Assembly (NCBI GenBank): GCA_023444055.1
Contig: JAEZRV010000098.1
Location: 32,047 to 96,046 of the forward strand
Reading direction: 5' to 3'
DNA length: 64,000 nt
DNA from: Bacillota bacterium
GTDB lineage: Bacteria; Bacillota; Clostridia; Acetivibrionales; DSM-1351
Below the pieces are notes generated by a model. It did no database searches. It saw only the letters and a program-made list of their open reading frames with translations, and had not been told where the DNA came from. Positions within the stretch are counted from its first letter, which is position 1; the number at the start of each line of letters is the position of its first letter. Shown piece after piece: positions 32,895 to 42,247 of the stretch. The position numbers and the translations under genes were made by a program.

Positions 32895-35777
32895 CTATTT
32901 TAATTTTAAAACTCCATCCCAGTCTCTTAGCAAATCTTTGGTCGGGTATTTTTCACTTAATTTGTCGCACTCAAAAAAGTATAGTTTTGCAGCGATATCA
33001 TCACGGTTTTGCTTTATTACTTCCACAAAATTTCTTCTTGCATTAGAAAATTCACCAGTAAGATAAAGAGATACTCCTTCATCAAATAGCTCTCTTGTGT
33101 CTTCTTTAACGCTCTTTACAGAATCTTCTTCTCCCTCGAATATATCATAAACTTCTAAATCATCACCAACATTGAATTTACCGACAAAACGGTTTTGGTA
33201 ATGCTGAGAGTCATCCATATCATCGATAACATTTTTACTGACGAGAATTGAGGCTCCAAGTTTACGTGCTAGATTTTCCATTTCATTTGCCTGATTTACC
33301 ACATAGGATACAACAGAAGCTTCCATTCTTTCGCTTTCTCCAACAATACCCATCATAATGGAGCCTTTATGAATTCCGATACCAATATCCATTGACATTT
33401 TTCCTTGTTCATTTCGAGCTATATTTAATTTTATGATTTCTTCTTTTATTTCAATAGCGCTTTTTAGAGCATCGCTTGCGCTTTCTGGAAAAACTGCTAT
33501 TAAATTAGCTCCAAAGCTTTGGCTTACAAATCCATCATTTGTTCTTACTATTTGCCCCATTATACCAAAAAGTTGGTTGATTAATTCAAAACTATCGCGT
33601 GGTATCTTAGCTTCCACCATATCAAAGAAAGATCGAATACTTAAATACAATATACTCATACCGTCTTTTCTTATACCGCTTAGTTCTACTTCTGTTATGT
33701 TATCTAGTCCGATATTTTTTAGGAACAGACTAGGTACAAATTTATCTGAAGCAGATCTGTATTTATTAATAAACTCTGTCATTTCATTAAATGTATTACA
33801 CAAATTACCTATCTCGTCTTGTGTTCTAACAGACAGCCTTGTATCCCATTCTTCATTTGCCAGCTTATTAGCACCTTCCTCAAGCTCATTCAGTGGTTTT
33901 AACATTTTCCTTATCAAGAAGTACAATACAATTGTGAATAAAATTACTGCTGCAATCATGATGTAAATTATTTGATTGAGTAACTGTACAGTTTGGAAGC
34001 GTACACCTTCCATATTGAGACTTGCCTGATAGAAGCCTAGTGTTTTACCGTTCTTATCCAAAATAGGTGCAACAGCAAATTTCGTATTTTTTTCATTATA
34101 TATAGATATATTTACTACTCTTGTGTCTTTTGAATTTTCAGGAATAAAATACTTGTTATTTACAATAGGAGTAAAAGGCATGGTGTTTTTACCAAAGTCA
34201 ATACAAGTAAGTAGTTTTTTTGATTCGTATTTATAAAGCGAAATGGTTATTCCATCCGAATTAACTTGGGATTTTATGTAATCAGATGCTGTGTTTAGTT
34301 TTCCATTTCTATTATTCTCAATAGATAAATAAATATAATTCCATAACTCTTTATAATCATTATTCATGTAGTCAGATGTTTTCGTTATTGAATTAAACTT
34401 TTCTACATCAAGATGTTGAATACCAGAATGAACAATAAGTTTTAATTTTGTATTCATTTCATTTTCAAGGATATCATGATTAAGCGAAGTATAAATACGT
34501 ATTCCAGAAAGTGCCAACGTCAGCATCATTAAAGGCAACAATATTGATAACAGCTTTAGCCATAATTTCTTGCTTAGGACATTTTTTATTAGTTTAAGAA
34601 ATAAGTAGAGTATAAACAAAAGTACTAAAAAAGCAAAAATACATATAAGAATATGCAGGAATATGGTTGTTGAGGAGTATTTTGCTTCATTAAGTGACTG
34701 TAATACTTTACCATTAAGTGTCATAATTGTAAGCGTATTTATTGATTTATCCGAGCCGTTAGGTGTCTCAGACGATGCAACCAAGATATTTCCATCAGAA
34801 TTTACACCTATGCTTCTTATGTCAAAAAAAGATGCTTTATCATTACCTAACTTTCGCAAAAAATTTAAGGAATATAGGGTTTGGGTTTGACCATCAGGTT
34901 TTATACTGACAATATCATTTGTATTCTTGTCGCAAAATAATAAATCATTATTATTTTTGTATAAATTGAAAGGAATGATACGTTGATTTCCTACCTTGCC
35001 AGAGGGATATAGCAAATGAAAATTCCCATTAGTATCCAGTGAAAAAATATTACCTTGTGCCGTAGAAACATATCTTATATCTGTATCTGTACCAATGATG
35101 TCAACTATGTATTTTAAATTAATATCACTATCACAACTCTCAAAAGAGAATGCTTTATAGCTATATTTTTTGATTTTTGCAGTGCTGTCATCAGCATTTT
35201 TTATGTAGAAATATAGAAAATCATTCCTTGCCTGAAGTCCTTTAATTCTGCCAACTGAGATGGGCTGTGATTTCTCGTCGTATTTTTCACAGTATACCTC
35301 TCTGTTAAATTCTCCAGATGGTTTATAGGATAATAATAGACTGGAATGAACATAACGGCCATGAATACTAAAACAATCGATCAGTAAATATATATTCTGA
35401 TTTTTGTCTACGGAAAAATCTACAATATTATAAATAATTTCTTTGTTTTGATTTCCAGAGATATTAACCCTATCCTCTAAATAAGGAAGTATATTGTCCT
35501 TGTCAAGTTTAAATGATAGATTACCATTAAAATCAATTTTTAAAAGCCTATTACGATTATTGTCAATGGCATACATGTTTTTCTGAGAATCTGATGTGGC
35601 AAACGCTATATCAGAAAATTTAATACTGCTTTCAAGCGGGGATTTAAATAATATTTGATTTGTTGGTGAGTAGTCAATAAATGTATCTAAAATTAAATCT
35701 TTTTTTTGGATACAAAAGGTAAAAGATAAAAATAATATTGATATAAGTAATGTTAATAGAATGACTTTTTTTTTCAT
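32895..35777 (-). CDS. Membrane sensor with HAMP and degenerate class III nucleotide cyclase domain
   Basis: The 960-aa protein has, in order: an N-terminal membrane anchor; an extracellular beta-propeller-like region (about 40-360); membrane helices near 367-390 and 400-425; a second extracellular domain; a helix near 600-620; a HAMP (LKPLNELEEGANKLA...DEIGNLCNTFNEM); a class III cyclase fold (about 690-880); and a C-terminal TPR-like tail ending DWDGVLKLK, typical of such cyclases. The catalytic metal positions appear lost: the first strand reads LYLSIRSFF instead of ADI-GF, and SFGANLIAVFP replaces the usual GDAxxAxF. It is therefore probably a regulatory or nucleotide-binding pseudo-cyclase. 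AGGATGG precedes the ATG. Confidence 0.85.
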   Translation of the reverse strand: MKKKVILLTLLISILFLSFTFCIQKKDLILDTFIDYSPTNQILFKSPLESSIKFSDIAFATSDSQKNMYAIDNNRNRLLKIDFNGNLSFKLDKDNILPYLEDRVNISGNQNKEIIYNIVDFSVDKNQNIYLLIDCFSIHGRYVHSSLLLSYKPSGEFNREVYCEKYDEKSQPISVGRIKGLQARNDFLYFYIKNADDSTAKIKKYSYKAFSFESCDSDINLKYIVDIIGTDTDIRYVSTAQGNIFSLDTNGNFHLLYPSGKVGNQRIIPFNLYKNNNDLLFCDKNTNDIVSIKPDGQTQTLYSLNFLRKLGNDKASFFDIRSIGVNSDGNILVASSETPNGSDKSINTLTIMTLNGKVLQSLNEAKYSSTTIFLHILICIFAFLVLLFILYLFLKLIKNVLSKKLWLKLLSILLPLMMLTLALSGIRIYTSLNHDILENEMNTKLKLIVHSGIQHLDVEKFNSITKTSDYMNNDYKELWNYIYLSIENNRNGKLNTASDYIKSQVNSDGITISLYKYESKKLLTCIDFGKNTMPFTPIVNNKYFIPENSKDTRVVNISIYNEKNTKFAVAPILDKNGKTLGFYQASLNMEGVRFQTVQLLNQIIYIMIAAVILFTIVLYFLIRKMLKPLNELEEGANKLANEEWDTRLSVRTQDEIGNLCNTFNEMTEFINKYRSASDKFVPSLFLKNIGLDNITEVELSGIRKDGMSILYLSIRSFFDMVEAKIPRDSFELINQLFGIMGQIVRTNDGFVSQSFGANLIAVFPESASDALKSAIEIKEEIIKLNIARNEQGKMSMDIGIGIHKGSIMMGIVGESERMEASVVSYVVNQANEMENLARKLGASILVSKNVIDDMDDSQHYQNRFVGKFNVGDDLEVYDIFEGEEDSVKSVKEDTRELFDEGVSLYLTGEFSNARRNFVEVIKQNRDDIAAKLYFFECDKLSEKYPTKDLLRDWDGVLKLK

Positions 35778-36016
35778 TTTTCCATCCTAAATATTTCAAA
35801 TTATATAAAAATACTAAAATTTATACTCAAAAGAGTAACTAATTTACATAATTGTATACAATAATAAGATACTAAAATAGTAAACAATCGTCAATAGTAT
35901 TTCGAATATAATACAAGTTTTAATTTTACAAATTTCTTCTTCAATAAACTTAATACAATGGTATAATAACACTTGGTGGGAAAGTCAATTACGGTTAGAT
36001 GCTACAAGGAGATTAA
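35778..36016. promoter_or_regulatory. Divergent intergenic region between the sensor operon and jetA
   Basis: These 239 AT-rich bases must contain the promoters of both the minus-strand sensor operon and the plus-strand jetABC operon. No gene or clear operator is seen. The jetA ATG is preceded by AAGGAG at short spacing. Confidence 0.4.
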
Positions 36017-37414
36017 ATGAAAGAAATACTAAAAATATCACAGCAATTCTGGCACTTATTTCATTCTAAGAATAGGTACATTTATATAGAAGCGCTTATG
36101 ATTATATATGACGAATATTTATACAATGATTACTTTTTGACTAAGGAAACCTGCATACAGATAATTGCGGAGCATTTTTCGGATCGAATAATTGATATTA
36201 CTGCAGATGAAGAAGAGCTTGATTTAGAGAGTTTGAAGGAAGTTGATGCAATTGCGGAGCCAATGGCAACTAAAATATTAAATCGACTGCTGCGTTTTAC
36301 CTGGCTGAAAAAAGTGGAGGACTACAGCTCTTTTAAAACCAATATTGTAATACCTGACTATGCATCTGCTTTTATAGAGGTTTTCAGAAAGTTGAGCAAT
36401 CCCGATTCAAGTGAAACAGATATTTACATACAGAATATTTATACCAATATATACTCATTTTACTATGATAATAAGGCAGGAATTGAGCTGCTTAAGACAG
36501 CTAAGGTAAATACAACAAGGCTGAACAGAGCTTTACAGGACATGCTTCACAATATGGATGAGTTCTTTGAATCCTTATTGCAAAAGGAAAATTATGAGGA
36601 TTTGCTTGAGGAGCATCTTGATGTATATGTTGAAGCTATTGTTAACAAAAAATACAGTCTATTGAAAACAAGTGATAATTTCTATATCTACAAAAATGAT
36701 ATCAAGAAACTTCTTCGCTCAATTCAAGAGGATGAGCATAGATTGCACCTTTTGGAACAAAAAATGATGGCAGAAGGCAGGGAGCAAGAGGATATTGATA
36801 ATGAATTCATGGATTTAATTTATGAAATCGAACGTGGAATTATAAATATGGAAAATAGAATCGCTCATATTGACACAGAGCACAGTAAGTATGTACGAGC
36901 AACTGTAAGCCGCCTAGAGTATTTATTAAGTAATGATGACAGCTTGAAGGGGAATGTTGTAGCACTTTTAAACCAAATTTCAAATAACAAAAATAATGAG
37001 ATGCTTAATCAAGTAACTCAAGCAATTAGTATAAATGACCACACTATTATTTCAACCGATTCTTTTTACAAAAAAAGAGGAAAGAATAAGGTTTTTGAAG
37101 AGACTGTTGAAGTAGAAGCGGAAGTAGAAAAAGAACTATCAAAGGATGAGATTCTACGCATCAATCGAAATAGAAACCGTTATAGCAAAACCCAGATTGA
37201 GCAGTTTATTCTAAGTCAGATGGACAAAGGGATTTATTCAACTAAAGAACACTCAATTGAAAATGATGAGGAATTTGAATTGCTTATTTTAGCTTATGAT
37301 TATAGTATACGTAAGAATAGCCCGTTCCATGTAGTACCAGGGGATAGGGGAACAATTACAAATGGTAAATACACATACCCAGATATAGTATTTGAGAAAA
37401 ACTCGAAAGTATAG
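36017..37414 (+). CDS. jetA: Wadjet-type defence subunit JetA (kleisin-like)
   Basis: This 465-aa protein matches the type II JetA (DUF5716-like) family: LKISQQFWHLFHSKNRYIYI at the N-terminus, a helical middle (DMLHNMDEFFESLLQ, coiled coil near 270-320), and ILRINRNRNRYSKTQIEQFI late in the protein. JetA is the MukF-like kleisin that bridges the SMC dimer. The complex recognises closed circular DNA by loop extrusion and, with the JetD nuclease, cuts plasmids. It heads an operon with jetB and jetC; the 165-base gap to jetB is unusually long for such an operon and contains hairpins. AAGGAG precedes the ATG. Confidence 0.85.
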   Translation: MKEILKISQQFWHLFHSKNRYIYIEALMIIYDEYLYNDYFLTKETCIQIIAEHFSDRIIDITADEEELDLESLKEVDAIAEPMATKILNRLLRFTWLKKVEDYSSFKTNIVIPDYASAFIEVFRKLSNPDSSETDIYIQNIYTNIYSFYYDNKAGIELLKTAKVNTTRLNRALQDMLHNMDEFFESLLQKENYEDLLEEHLDVYVEAIVNKKYSLLKTSDNFYIYKNDIKKLLRSIQEDEHRLHLLEQKMMAEGREQEDIDNEFMDLIYEIERGIINMENRIAHIDTEHSKYVRATVSRLEYLLSNDDSLKGNVVALLNQISNNKNNEMLNQVTQAISINDHTIISTDSFYKKRGKNKVFEETVEVEAEVEKELSKDEILRINRNRNRYSKTQIEQFILSQMDKGIYSTKEHSIENDEEFELLILAYDYSIRKNSPFHVVPGDRGTITNGKYTYPDIVFEKNSKV

Positions 37415-37467
37415 TTGGTGCTTACATGTTGCACTTTCGAGTCGCAAAAATCGCAAGCGTTTTTTGC
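37401..37467 (+). promoter_or_regulatory. Two consecutive hairpins between jetA and jetB
   Basis: ACTCGAAAGT (37401-37410) pairs perfectly with ACTTTCGAGT (37433-37442), enclosing the jetA stop codon. Directly after it GCAAAAATCGC (37444-37454) pairs with GCGTTTTTTGC (37457-37467), with one mismatch and a T-run. The pair resembles an attenuator or partial terminator that could set the ratio of JetA to JetB/JetC. Confidence 0.5.
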
Positions 37468-37579
37468 CCAACTAAATCATGCAATTATTGTTAACCTACC
37501 TGTTCATAGATAAATTTGATCATCATAAGCAAGAATGAATAAGTTAAGAAAAATTTAGATTATATAGAGAGGATTAAGA

Positions 37580-38242
37580 ATGATTCTATATTATAACGAA
37601 CTTTTAGATGAAGAAAAAAATGAGCTTACAGAAGCTATAAAGACTCTGCAAAGCCAGACTTTTATATTGGAAAGAAAATATGATAAGAAGACTCAGCGGT
37701 ATATTTCAAATAAAATGTACCGAACATGCGAAAGACATCTGGATTTTCTTAAAGAGTATTTTAAAATAGCTGACGTTGAAATAGTAGAAAATAGGCAGTT
37801 CGGGATTATTTTTATACGAACACAGAATTTGCAGGGTGATAAGCTAAGCAGGCTGACCACCATATTTATTTTATTGCTAAAGCTTATTTTTGATGAACAG
37901 ATGACTACAGCTTCAAACTCAATATACGTATACACAACTTTAAATGAGGTTTATGACAAAATACAGCTTTTCCGATTGTGGAATAGTAAATCTATTTCTC
38001 CTACAGAAGTAAGGAAAACAATAGCAACTCTCAGAAAATATCAAGTTGTAGAGGTAATTGATGAGATGGGCGATCTTGATGGGGATACAAAATTGATAAT
38101 ATATTCTACCGTCAATCTTTTATTTGATGGACAGGCAATTGAGAACATTATAGCACAATATCAAGAGGATGAGGAGGATGCAGATAATGAGCCGGTTTCA
38201 AGTACTGACGAGGATGTGTCTGAACAATTGGCACTACATTAA
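37580..38242 (+). CDS. jetB: Wadjet-type defence subunit JetB (MukE-like, DUF4194)
   Basis: This is a 220-aa protein of the DUF4194/MukE-like type with two winged-helix modules: a first around LFDEQMTTASNSIYVYTTLNEVYD, a second around SPTEVRKTIATLRKYQVVEVID, then YSTVNLLFDG. JetB binds JetA to regulate the SMC heads. The acidic C-terminal tail (residues about 195-220) is encoded over the start of jetC, with which it overlaps by 56 bases; this overlap is common for jetB-jetC. GAGAGGA precedes the ATG. Confidence 0.85.
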   Translation: MILYYNELLDEEKNELTEAIKTLQSQTFILERKYDKKTQRYISNKMYRTCERHLDFLKEYFKIADVEIVENRQFGIIFIRTQNLQGDKLSRLTTIFILLLKLIFDEQMTTASNSIYVYTTLNEVYDKIQLFRLWNSKSISPTEVRKTIATLRKYQVVEVIDEMGDLDGDTKLIIYSTVNLLFDGQAIENIIAQYQEDEEDADNEPVSSTDEDVSEQLALH

Positions 38243-41200
38243 TGAAAAGCTTCTCAGCTTTAACGATGAAATAAATTTCTTTACTGGACATTCAGGCAGT
38301 GGTAAATCCACAGTTTTAGATGCATTGCAAATCATACTATATGCAGACAGCAATGGACGTTCGTTCTTTAATAAGGCGGCAAAGGAAGACTCTGACCGTA
38401 CATTGATAGAATATCTTAGGGGAATGAAGGTGGTTCAGGAGAACAATAACATCAGCTATCTGAGAAATAAGAATTTTTCTTCAACAATTGTTCTTGAGTT
38501 CCAAGATTCTGAAACCTTGAAGCATCAATGTGTTGGGATTGTTTTTGATGTTGTTGTCTCTTCAAATGACGTTAATCATATGTTTTTTTGGCATACGGGA
38601 GAGTTGCTTGATAACTGTTATCGTGATGGTGATAAGGCTATTTCTATGAATGAGTTAAAAGAATATATAAGAGATAATTTTGCTAAAGAGGATTTTTATT
38701 TCAGCAGAACTAATGAAAAATTCCGCAATGAGCTGTACAGCAATTATTTTGGGGGATTACACCCAAAGCATTTCCCTGCGTTATTTAAAAAGGCTATTCC
38801 ATTTAAGATGGATATGAAATTGGAGGATTTTGTAAAAAATTACATATGTACTGAAAACGATATTCATATTGAGGATATGCAGGATAGCGTGGCACAATAC
38901 ATCAGGCTAAAAAGGAGACTAGAGGACACAAAGAATGAAATCGAGGCTCTGACTGGTATTCATAACCAATTTGAGGTATACCGTACCTATTGGAATGAGA
39001 TTATTCAGTATCAGTATAATATTGACAAGCTAGATATCAAAACAATTGTTACAAGGCTTGATAGAATTCATATTCAGCAGAAAAAGTATACAGAGGATAT
39101 TCAGGATTTAGAGAAAACAGTAAATTCATTGGAACAAGAGCTAAAGGATTTGCAGAATCAGAGAGATGAAGTAGTTAGTTCAATCAAAAACAGCGGATAC
39201 GAACATTTAGAATCAGAGCTAAGTTCTTTAAATCAGGTGTTGGAATTGCTTAATAGGGATAAAGCTGAGTACGATAGAATTGCAAATGGTTTAAATGCAT
39301 GGTTAACAACTGATATTTTAGAACCAGCCATATGTGCGAATATAGAGAGCTTTAAGGAATATAATGCAAATTGTGAGCAAATAGAAAAAATTAAAGCAGC
39401 TATTAATAATGTTAGAGTGGGGTTGGAAAAGGACAAGGGAGAGCTAACCTCGAAGCTTAATGAACTTAAAAGGTCTATTGCTGAAATTTTAAAGCAGACA
39501 GTAGAATTAAAAAATGGTCATAAGGCTTACCCATCCTATTTGCTGGAGGCTCAAGACTATATAACTTCTAAATTAGAAAAATTCTATGAATGTCCAATCC
39601 GAGTGGATATTTTGGCAGATGTTATAGAGGTTAAGGATGAAATCTGGCTTAATGCTGTAGAAGGTTACATGGGCAACAACAAGCTTGCTTTAGTTGTTCA
39701 CCCTGATTATGTAAAGCAAGCAATGGAAATATACAAAGAGCTCAATCCTAAGCTATATTACAAGGTTGCCATAATCGACACTGAGAAGGTGCTTAGGGAT
39801 GCCAAACCAATGCTTAAGAACTCGCTTGCAGAGGAAGTTGAAACAAATATAGATTATACAAGAGCTTATATTGATTTCCTTATGGGTACAGTGATCAAGT
39901 GCAATTCTATAGAAGAGCTACGAGAAAATAAAAGCGGAATTACACCTGATTGTATGCTTTATCAGGGATATAAGCTACAACATATAAACCCTCGAAACTA
40001 TACAGAACATGCTTACATTGGACAAAGCGCGATTGAGAGGAGATTGAAGCAGTTAGAGCAGGATCTATCAGAGCTACAGGCTGAAAGAAAACCCCTGGAC
40101 GGACAATTGAGTGAAATAGTTGAAGTGCTTAGGTATGAGCCACTTTCTAATGAGGTTAATTTCTATGACAAACAGCTTCAGGAAATTAAAGAGATTCATA
40201 TAAAGGAAGAGCAAAAGCAGGAATATATACGTAAAATTAATGAATTAAAAGAGAAAAACATAGATGAATGGAAGGCTAAAAAGCTACAGCTTGAACAATT
40301 GATAAATGCTAAAGCTAAGCTGAAGGAATCAACTAATTTAGATTTGAGAACAAAAAACAGAGATGTTGAGGAATTTAAAAACACTATTATTTCATTAAGC
40401 CATGAATTAGGTGAGAAGAAGAAAGTCTTTGTTTTTGATAATTCAAGAGAAGATACATTTAGTAGCTTTATGAGGGAACATGCATCATCTAAAATGGAAA
40501 ATGTTAAGAATGTTTTATTAATTCTAAAGCATGAAAGTGAAACTAAATCAGGTGAAGAATATGAGAAATTAGTTCGCAAGAGAGAGAACTACAGAAATCA
40601 ATATGCTTACCGTGGTTTCTCGCTTACAGCTAAGGATAATGAAGAGTACGAACAATTGCTTGAAACTCTTAGCAGTGAAAAGCTCAACGAATTTATGGAA
40701 AAGGCAAATGAGCAGGCAAAGCTTGCGGTTTACCATTTTAAGACGGATTTTGTTTATAAAATACGAGATGCAATAAAAGAGGTTATGCAGCAAAAGGATG
40801 ATTTGAACAGGGTTCTGGCTCAGTTGGATTTTGGTAAGGATAAGTATAAGTTTATCATTACTAAGAATCAAGGAGAGGATGGAAAGTTCTATGATATGTT
40901 CATGGACGAAAATTTGGAAATCAACCCTCACCAGCTAACCGGTAAGCTTGAGAATCAGATGGATCTGTTCAGCATGAAGCATGAGAAGGATTACAAGGAA
41001 TTAATCAATGAATTAATCGAATTGTTTATGCCTCCAGAAAACAGTGATTCAAGGGCTATGGAGGAAGCAAGGGCAAGCATGGAGAAATATGCAGACTATA
41101 GAACCTATCTGTCCTTTGATATGGAGCAGATAGTTGATGGTATGCCGCCAATGCGTCTTAGCAAAATGCTGTCCAAAAACTCAGGTGGTGAAGGGCAAAA

Positions 41201-41543
41201 TCCTTTGTATGTTGCGCTTTTGGCAAGCTTTGCACAGGTTTATAGAATAAATCTGAAAGCTAATATTAGAAGAAGACCAACACCAAGACTGGTTGTTCTC
41301 GATGAAGCGTTTTCAAAGATGGATGCAGAAAAGGTTGGAAGCTGTATTGGATTAATTAGAAAGCTGGGCTTCCAAGCAATCATCAGCTCAACAAATGACA
41401 AGATTCAAAACTATGTAGACAATGTAGACAAGACCTTTGTATTTGCCAACCCAAACAAGAACCGCATATCTATACAGGAATTTGAGAAGAAGGATTTTGG
41501 GGAGTTGCTGGTTGTGGAGGGGGAAGCGGAAGAGATATCATGA
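38187..41543 (+). CDS. jetC: Wadjet-type SMC ATPase JetC (MukB-like)
   Basis: This is an SMC-type protein of about 1118 aa started at ATG 38187, with GGAGG at 38173-38177 (an earlier in-frame ATG at 38169 lacks a site). Walker A is GHSGSGKST at residues 34-42; long coiled coils occupy about 260-470 and 600-780 around a hinge; a signature-like SKNSGGEGQNP is near 993 and Walker B RLVVLDEAFSKMD near 1035. The catalytic set is complete. JetC dimers extrude DNA and hand plasmids to JetD. No jetD follows: the next frame is a truncated DUF3795 gene whose ATG overlaps this stop (ATGA). Confidence 0.92.
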   Translation: MSRFQVLTRMCLNNWHYINEKLLSFNDEINFFTGHSGSGKSTVLDALQIILYADSNGRSFFNKAAKEDSDRTLIEYLRGMKVVQENNNISYLRNKNFSSTIVLEFQDSETLKHQCVGIVFDVVVSSNDVNHMFFWHTGELLDNCYRDGDKAISMNELKEYIRDNFAKEDFYFSRTNEKFRNELYSNYFGGLHPKHFPALFKKAIPFKMDMKLEDFVKNYICTENDIHIEDMQDSVAQYIRLKRRLEDTKNEIEALTGIHNQFEVYRTYWNEIIQYQYNIDKLDIKTIVTRLDRIHIQQKKYTEDIQDLEKTVNSLEQELKDLQNQRDEVVSSIKNSGYEHLESELSSLNQVLELLNRDKAEYDRIANGLNAWLTTDILEPAICANIESFKEYNANCEQIEKIKAAINNVRVGLEKDKGELTSKLNELKRSIAEILKQTVELKNGHKAYPSYLLEAQDYITSKLEKFYECPIRVDILADVIEVKDEIWLNAVEGYMGNNKLALVVHPDYVKQAMEIYKELNPKLYYKVAIIDTEKVLRDAKPMLKNSLAEEVETNIDYTRAYIDFLMGTVIKCNSIEELRENKSGITPDCMLYQGYKLQHINPRNYTEHAYIGQSAIERRLKQLEQDLSELQAERKPLDGQLSEIVEVLRYEPLSNEVNFYDKQLQEIKEIHIKEEQKQEYIRKINELKEKNIDEWKAKKLQLEQLINAKAKLKESTNLDLRTKNRDVEEFKNTIISLSHELGEKKKVFVFDNSREDTFSSFMREHASSKMENVKNVLLILKHESETKSGEEYEKLVRKRENYRNQYAYRGFSLTAKDNEEYEQLLETLSSEKLNEFMEKANEQAKLAVYHFKTDFVYKIRDAIKEVMQQKDDLNRVLAQLDFGKDKYKFIITKNQGEDGKFYDMFMDENLEINPHQLTGKLENQMDLFSMKHEKDYKELINELIELFMPPENSDSRAMEEARASMEKYADYRTYLSFDMEQIVDGMPPMRLSKMLSKNSGGEGQNPLYVALLASFAQVYRINLKANIRRRPTPRLVVLDEAFSKMDAEKVGSCIGLIRKLGFQAIISSTNDKIQNYVDNVDKTFVFANPNKNRISIQEFEKKDFGELLVVEGEAEEIS

Positions 41544-41635
41544 TTGAGTCAAGATGCGGAATTGTATGTGGTCAGTGTGATTACAGGGGAAAATTTAATT
41601 GCGGAGGCTGTGTAAACAAGATATTTAAGATTTAA
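41540..41635 (+). pseudogene. Truncated DUF3795 gene (N-terminal 31 codons only)
   Basis: This frame begins MIESRCGIVCGQCDYRGKFN and stops after 31 codons. Its first ~75 bases match the start of the intact DUF3795 gene at 47967 with about four mismatches, after which the sequences diverge abruptly. It overlaps the jetC stop codon. It is best read as a broken copy left by duplication or by insertion of the intervening segment. Confidence 0.85.
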
Positions 41636-41798
41636 TAATGGATACTATATATGCTTTGAAGTTGATCGTGAGTTATGAGAACATGCTTCAGCTCTGAATT
41701 TTGCAGATTTTAAATGAAATTTTAGTTTATTATATTATAATCCTACGGTAAAAATTAAAATTTCATGTATTTTATTTATTTGTAATATTAGATAAAAT

Positions 41799-42164
41799 AT
41801 GGTATTTTTAAATAGAATGATAATATCATCGGTAACTATTAGCCTTAATGGATCAACTATAGGTTATGGAAATGTACATATGGGAACAGACTCTGCAACA
41901 GCAACAACAACTGCAATATCATCAGGAGGTGCATGCGTTGCAGCAGTTACTTACAAATTCGGATTTGGTTCGAGTACATATATTGTAAGCAGCCCAGATA
42001 ATTCAGCTCCATCTTCTTCTGTAACAGCATATTCACATGCTGCAATAAATGGTACTACATGGTATAGTGTTACAAATATTGGTGCATTGGGAGAACACAT
42101 AGTTGTAACTCCGTATGGTGACAGCAAATCTGCGGTTACTACTGAAGGAGAAAGCATTTACTAA
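41799..42164 (+). CDS. Small Ser/Thr-rich secreted-type protein lacking a signal peptide
   Basis: The frame is 121 aa (or 115 from the internal ATG). It has a Ser/Thr/Ala/Gly-rich, beta-strand-like composition (SATATTTAISSGGACVAAV, YKFGFGSSTYIVSS) typical of small exported clostridial proteins, but no signal peptide and no ribosome site. This suggests the 5' end has been lost or replaced. It precedes a strong hairpin and a lipoprotein/ABC exporter operon, so it might be a remnant of a peptide exported or sensed by that system. I do not recognise the family. Confidence 0.45.
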   Translation: MVFLNRMIISSVTISLNGSTIGYGNVHMGTDSATATTTAISSGGACVAAVTYKFGFGSSTYIVSSPDNSAPSSSVTAYSHAAINGTTWYSVTNIGALGEHIVVTPYGDSKSAVTTEGESIY

Positions 42165-42180
42165 GATTAGAATTGAATTA

Positions 42181-42228
42181 ATAAGTCAGAGGTTGCTGAA
42201 AATAATTAGGTAGCAACCTCTGACTTAT
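42181..42228 (+). terminator. Strong 17-bp hairpin, probable terminator
   Basis: ATAAGTCAGAGGTTGCT (42181-42197) pairs perfectly with AGCAACCTCTGACTTAT (42212-42228) across a 14-base loop. There is no long T-run, but the stem is very stable and lies just before the lipoprotein operon. Confidence 0.65.
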
Positions 42229-42247
42229 ATATATGGGGGGGAGTTTA

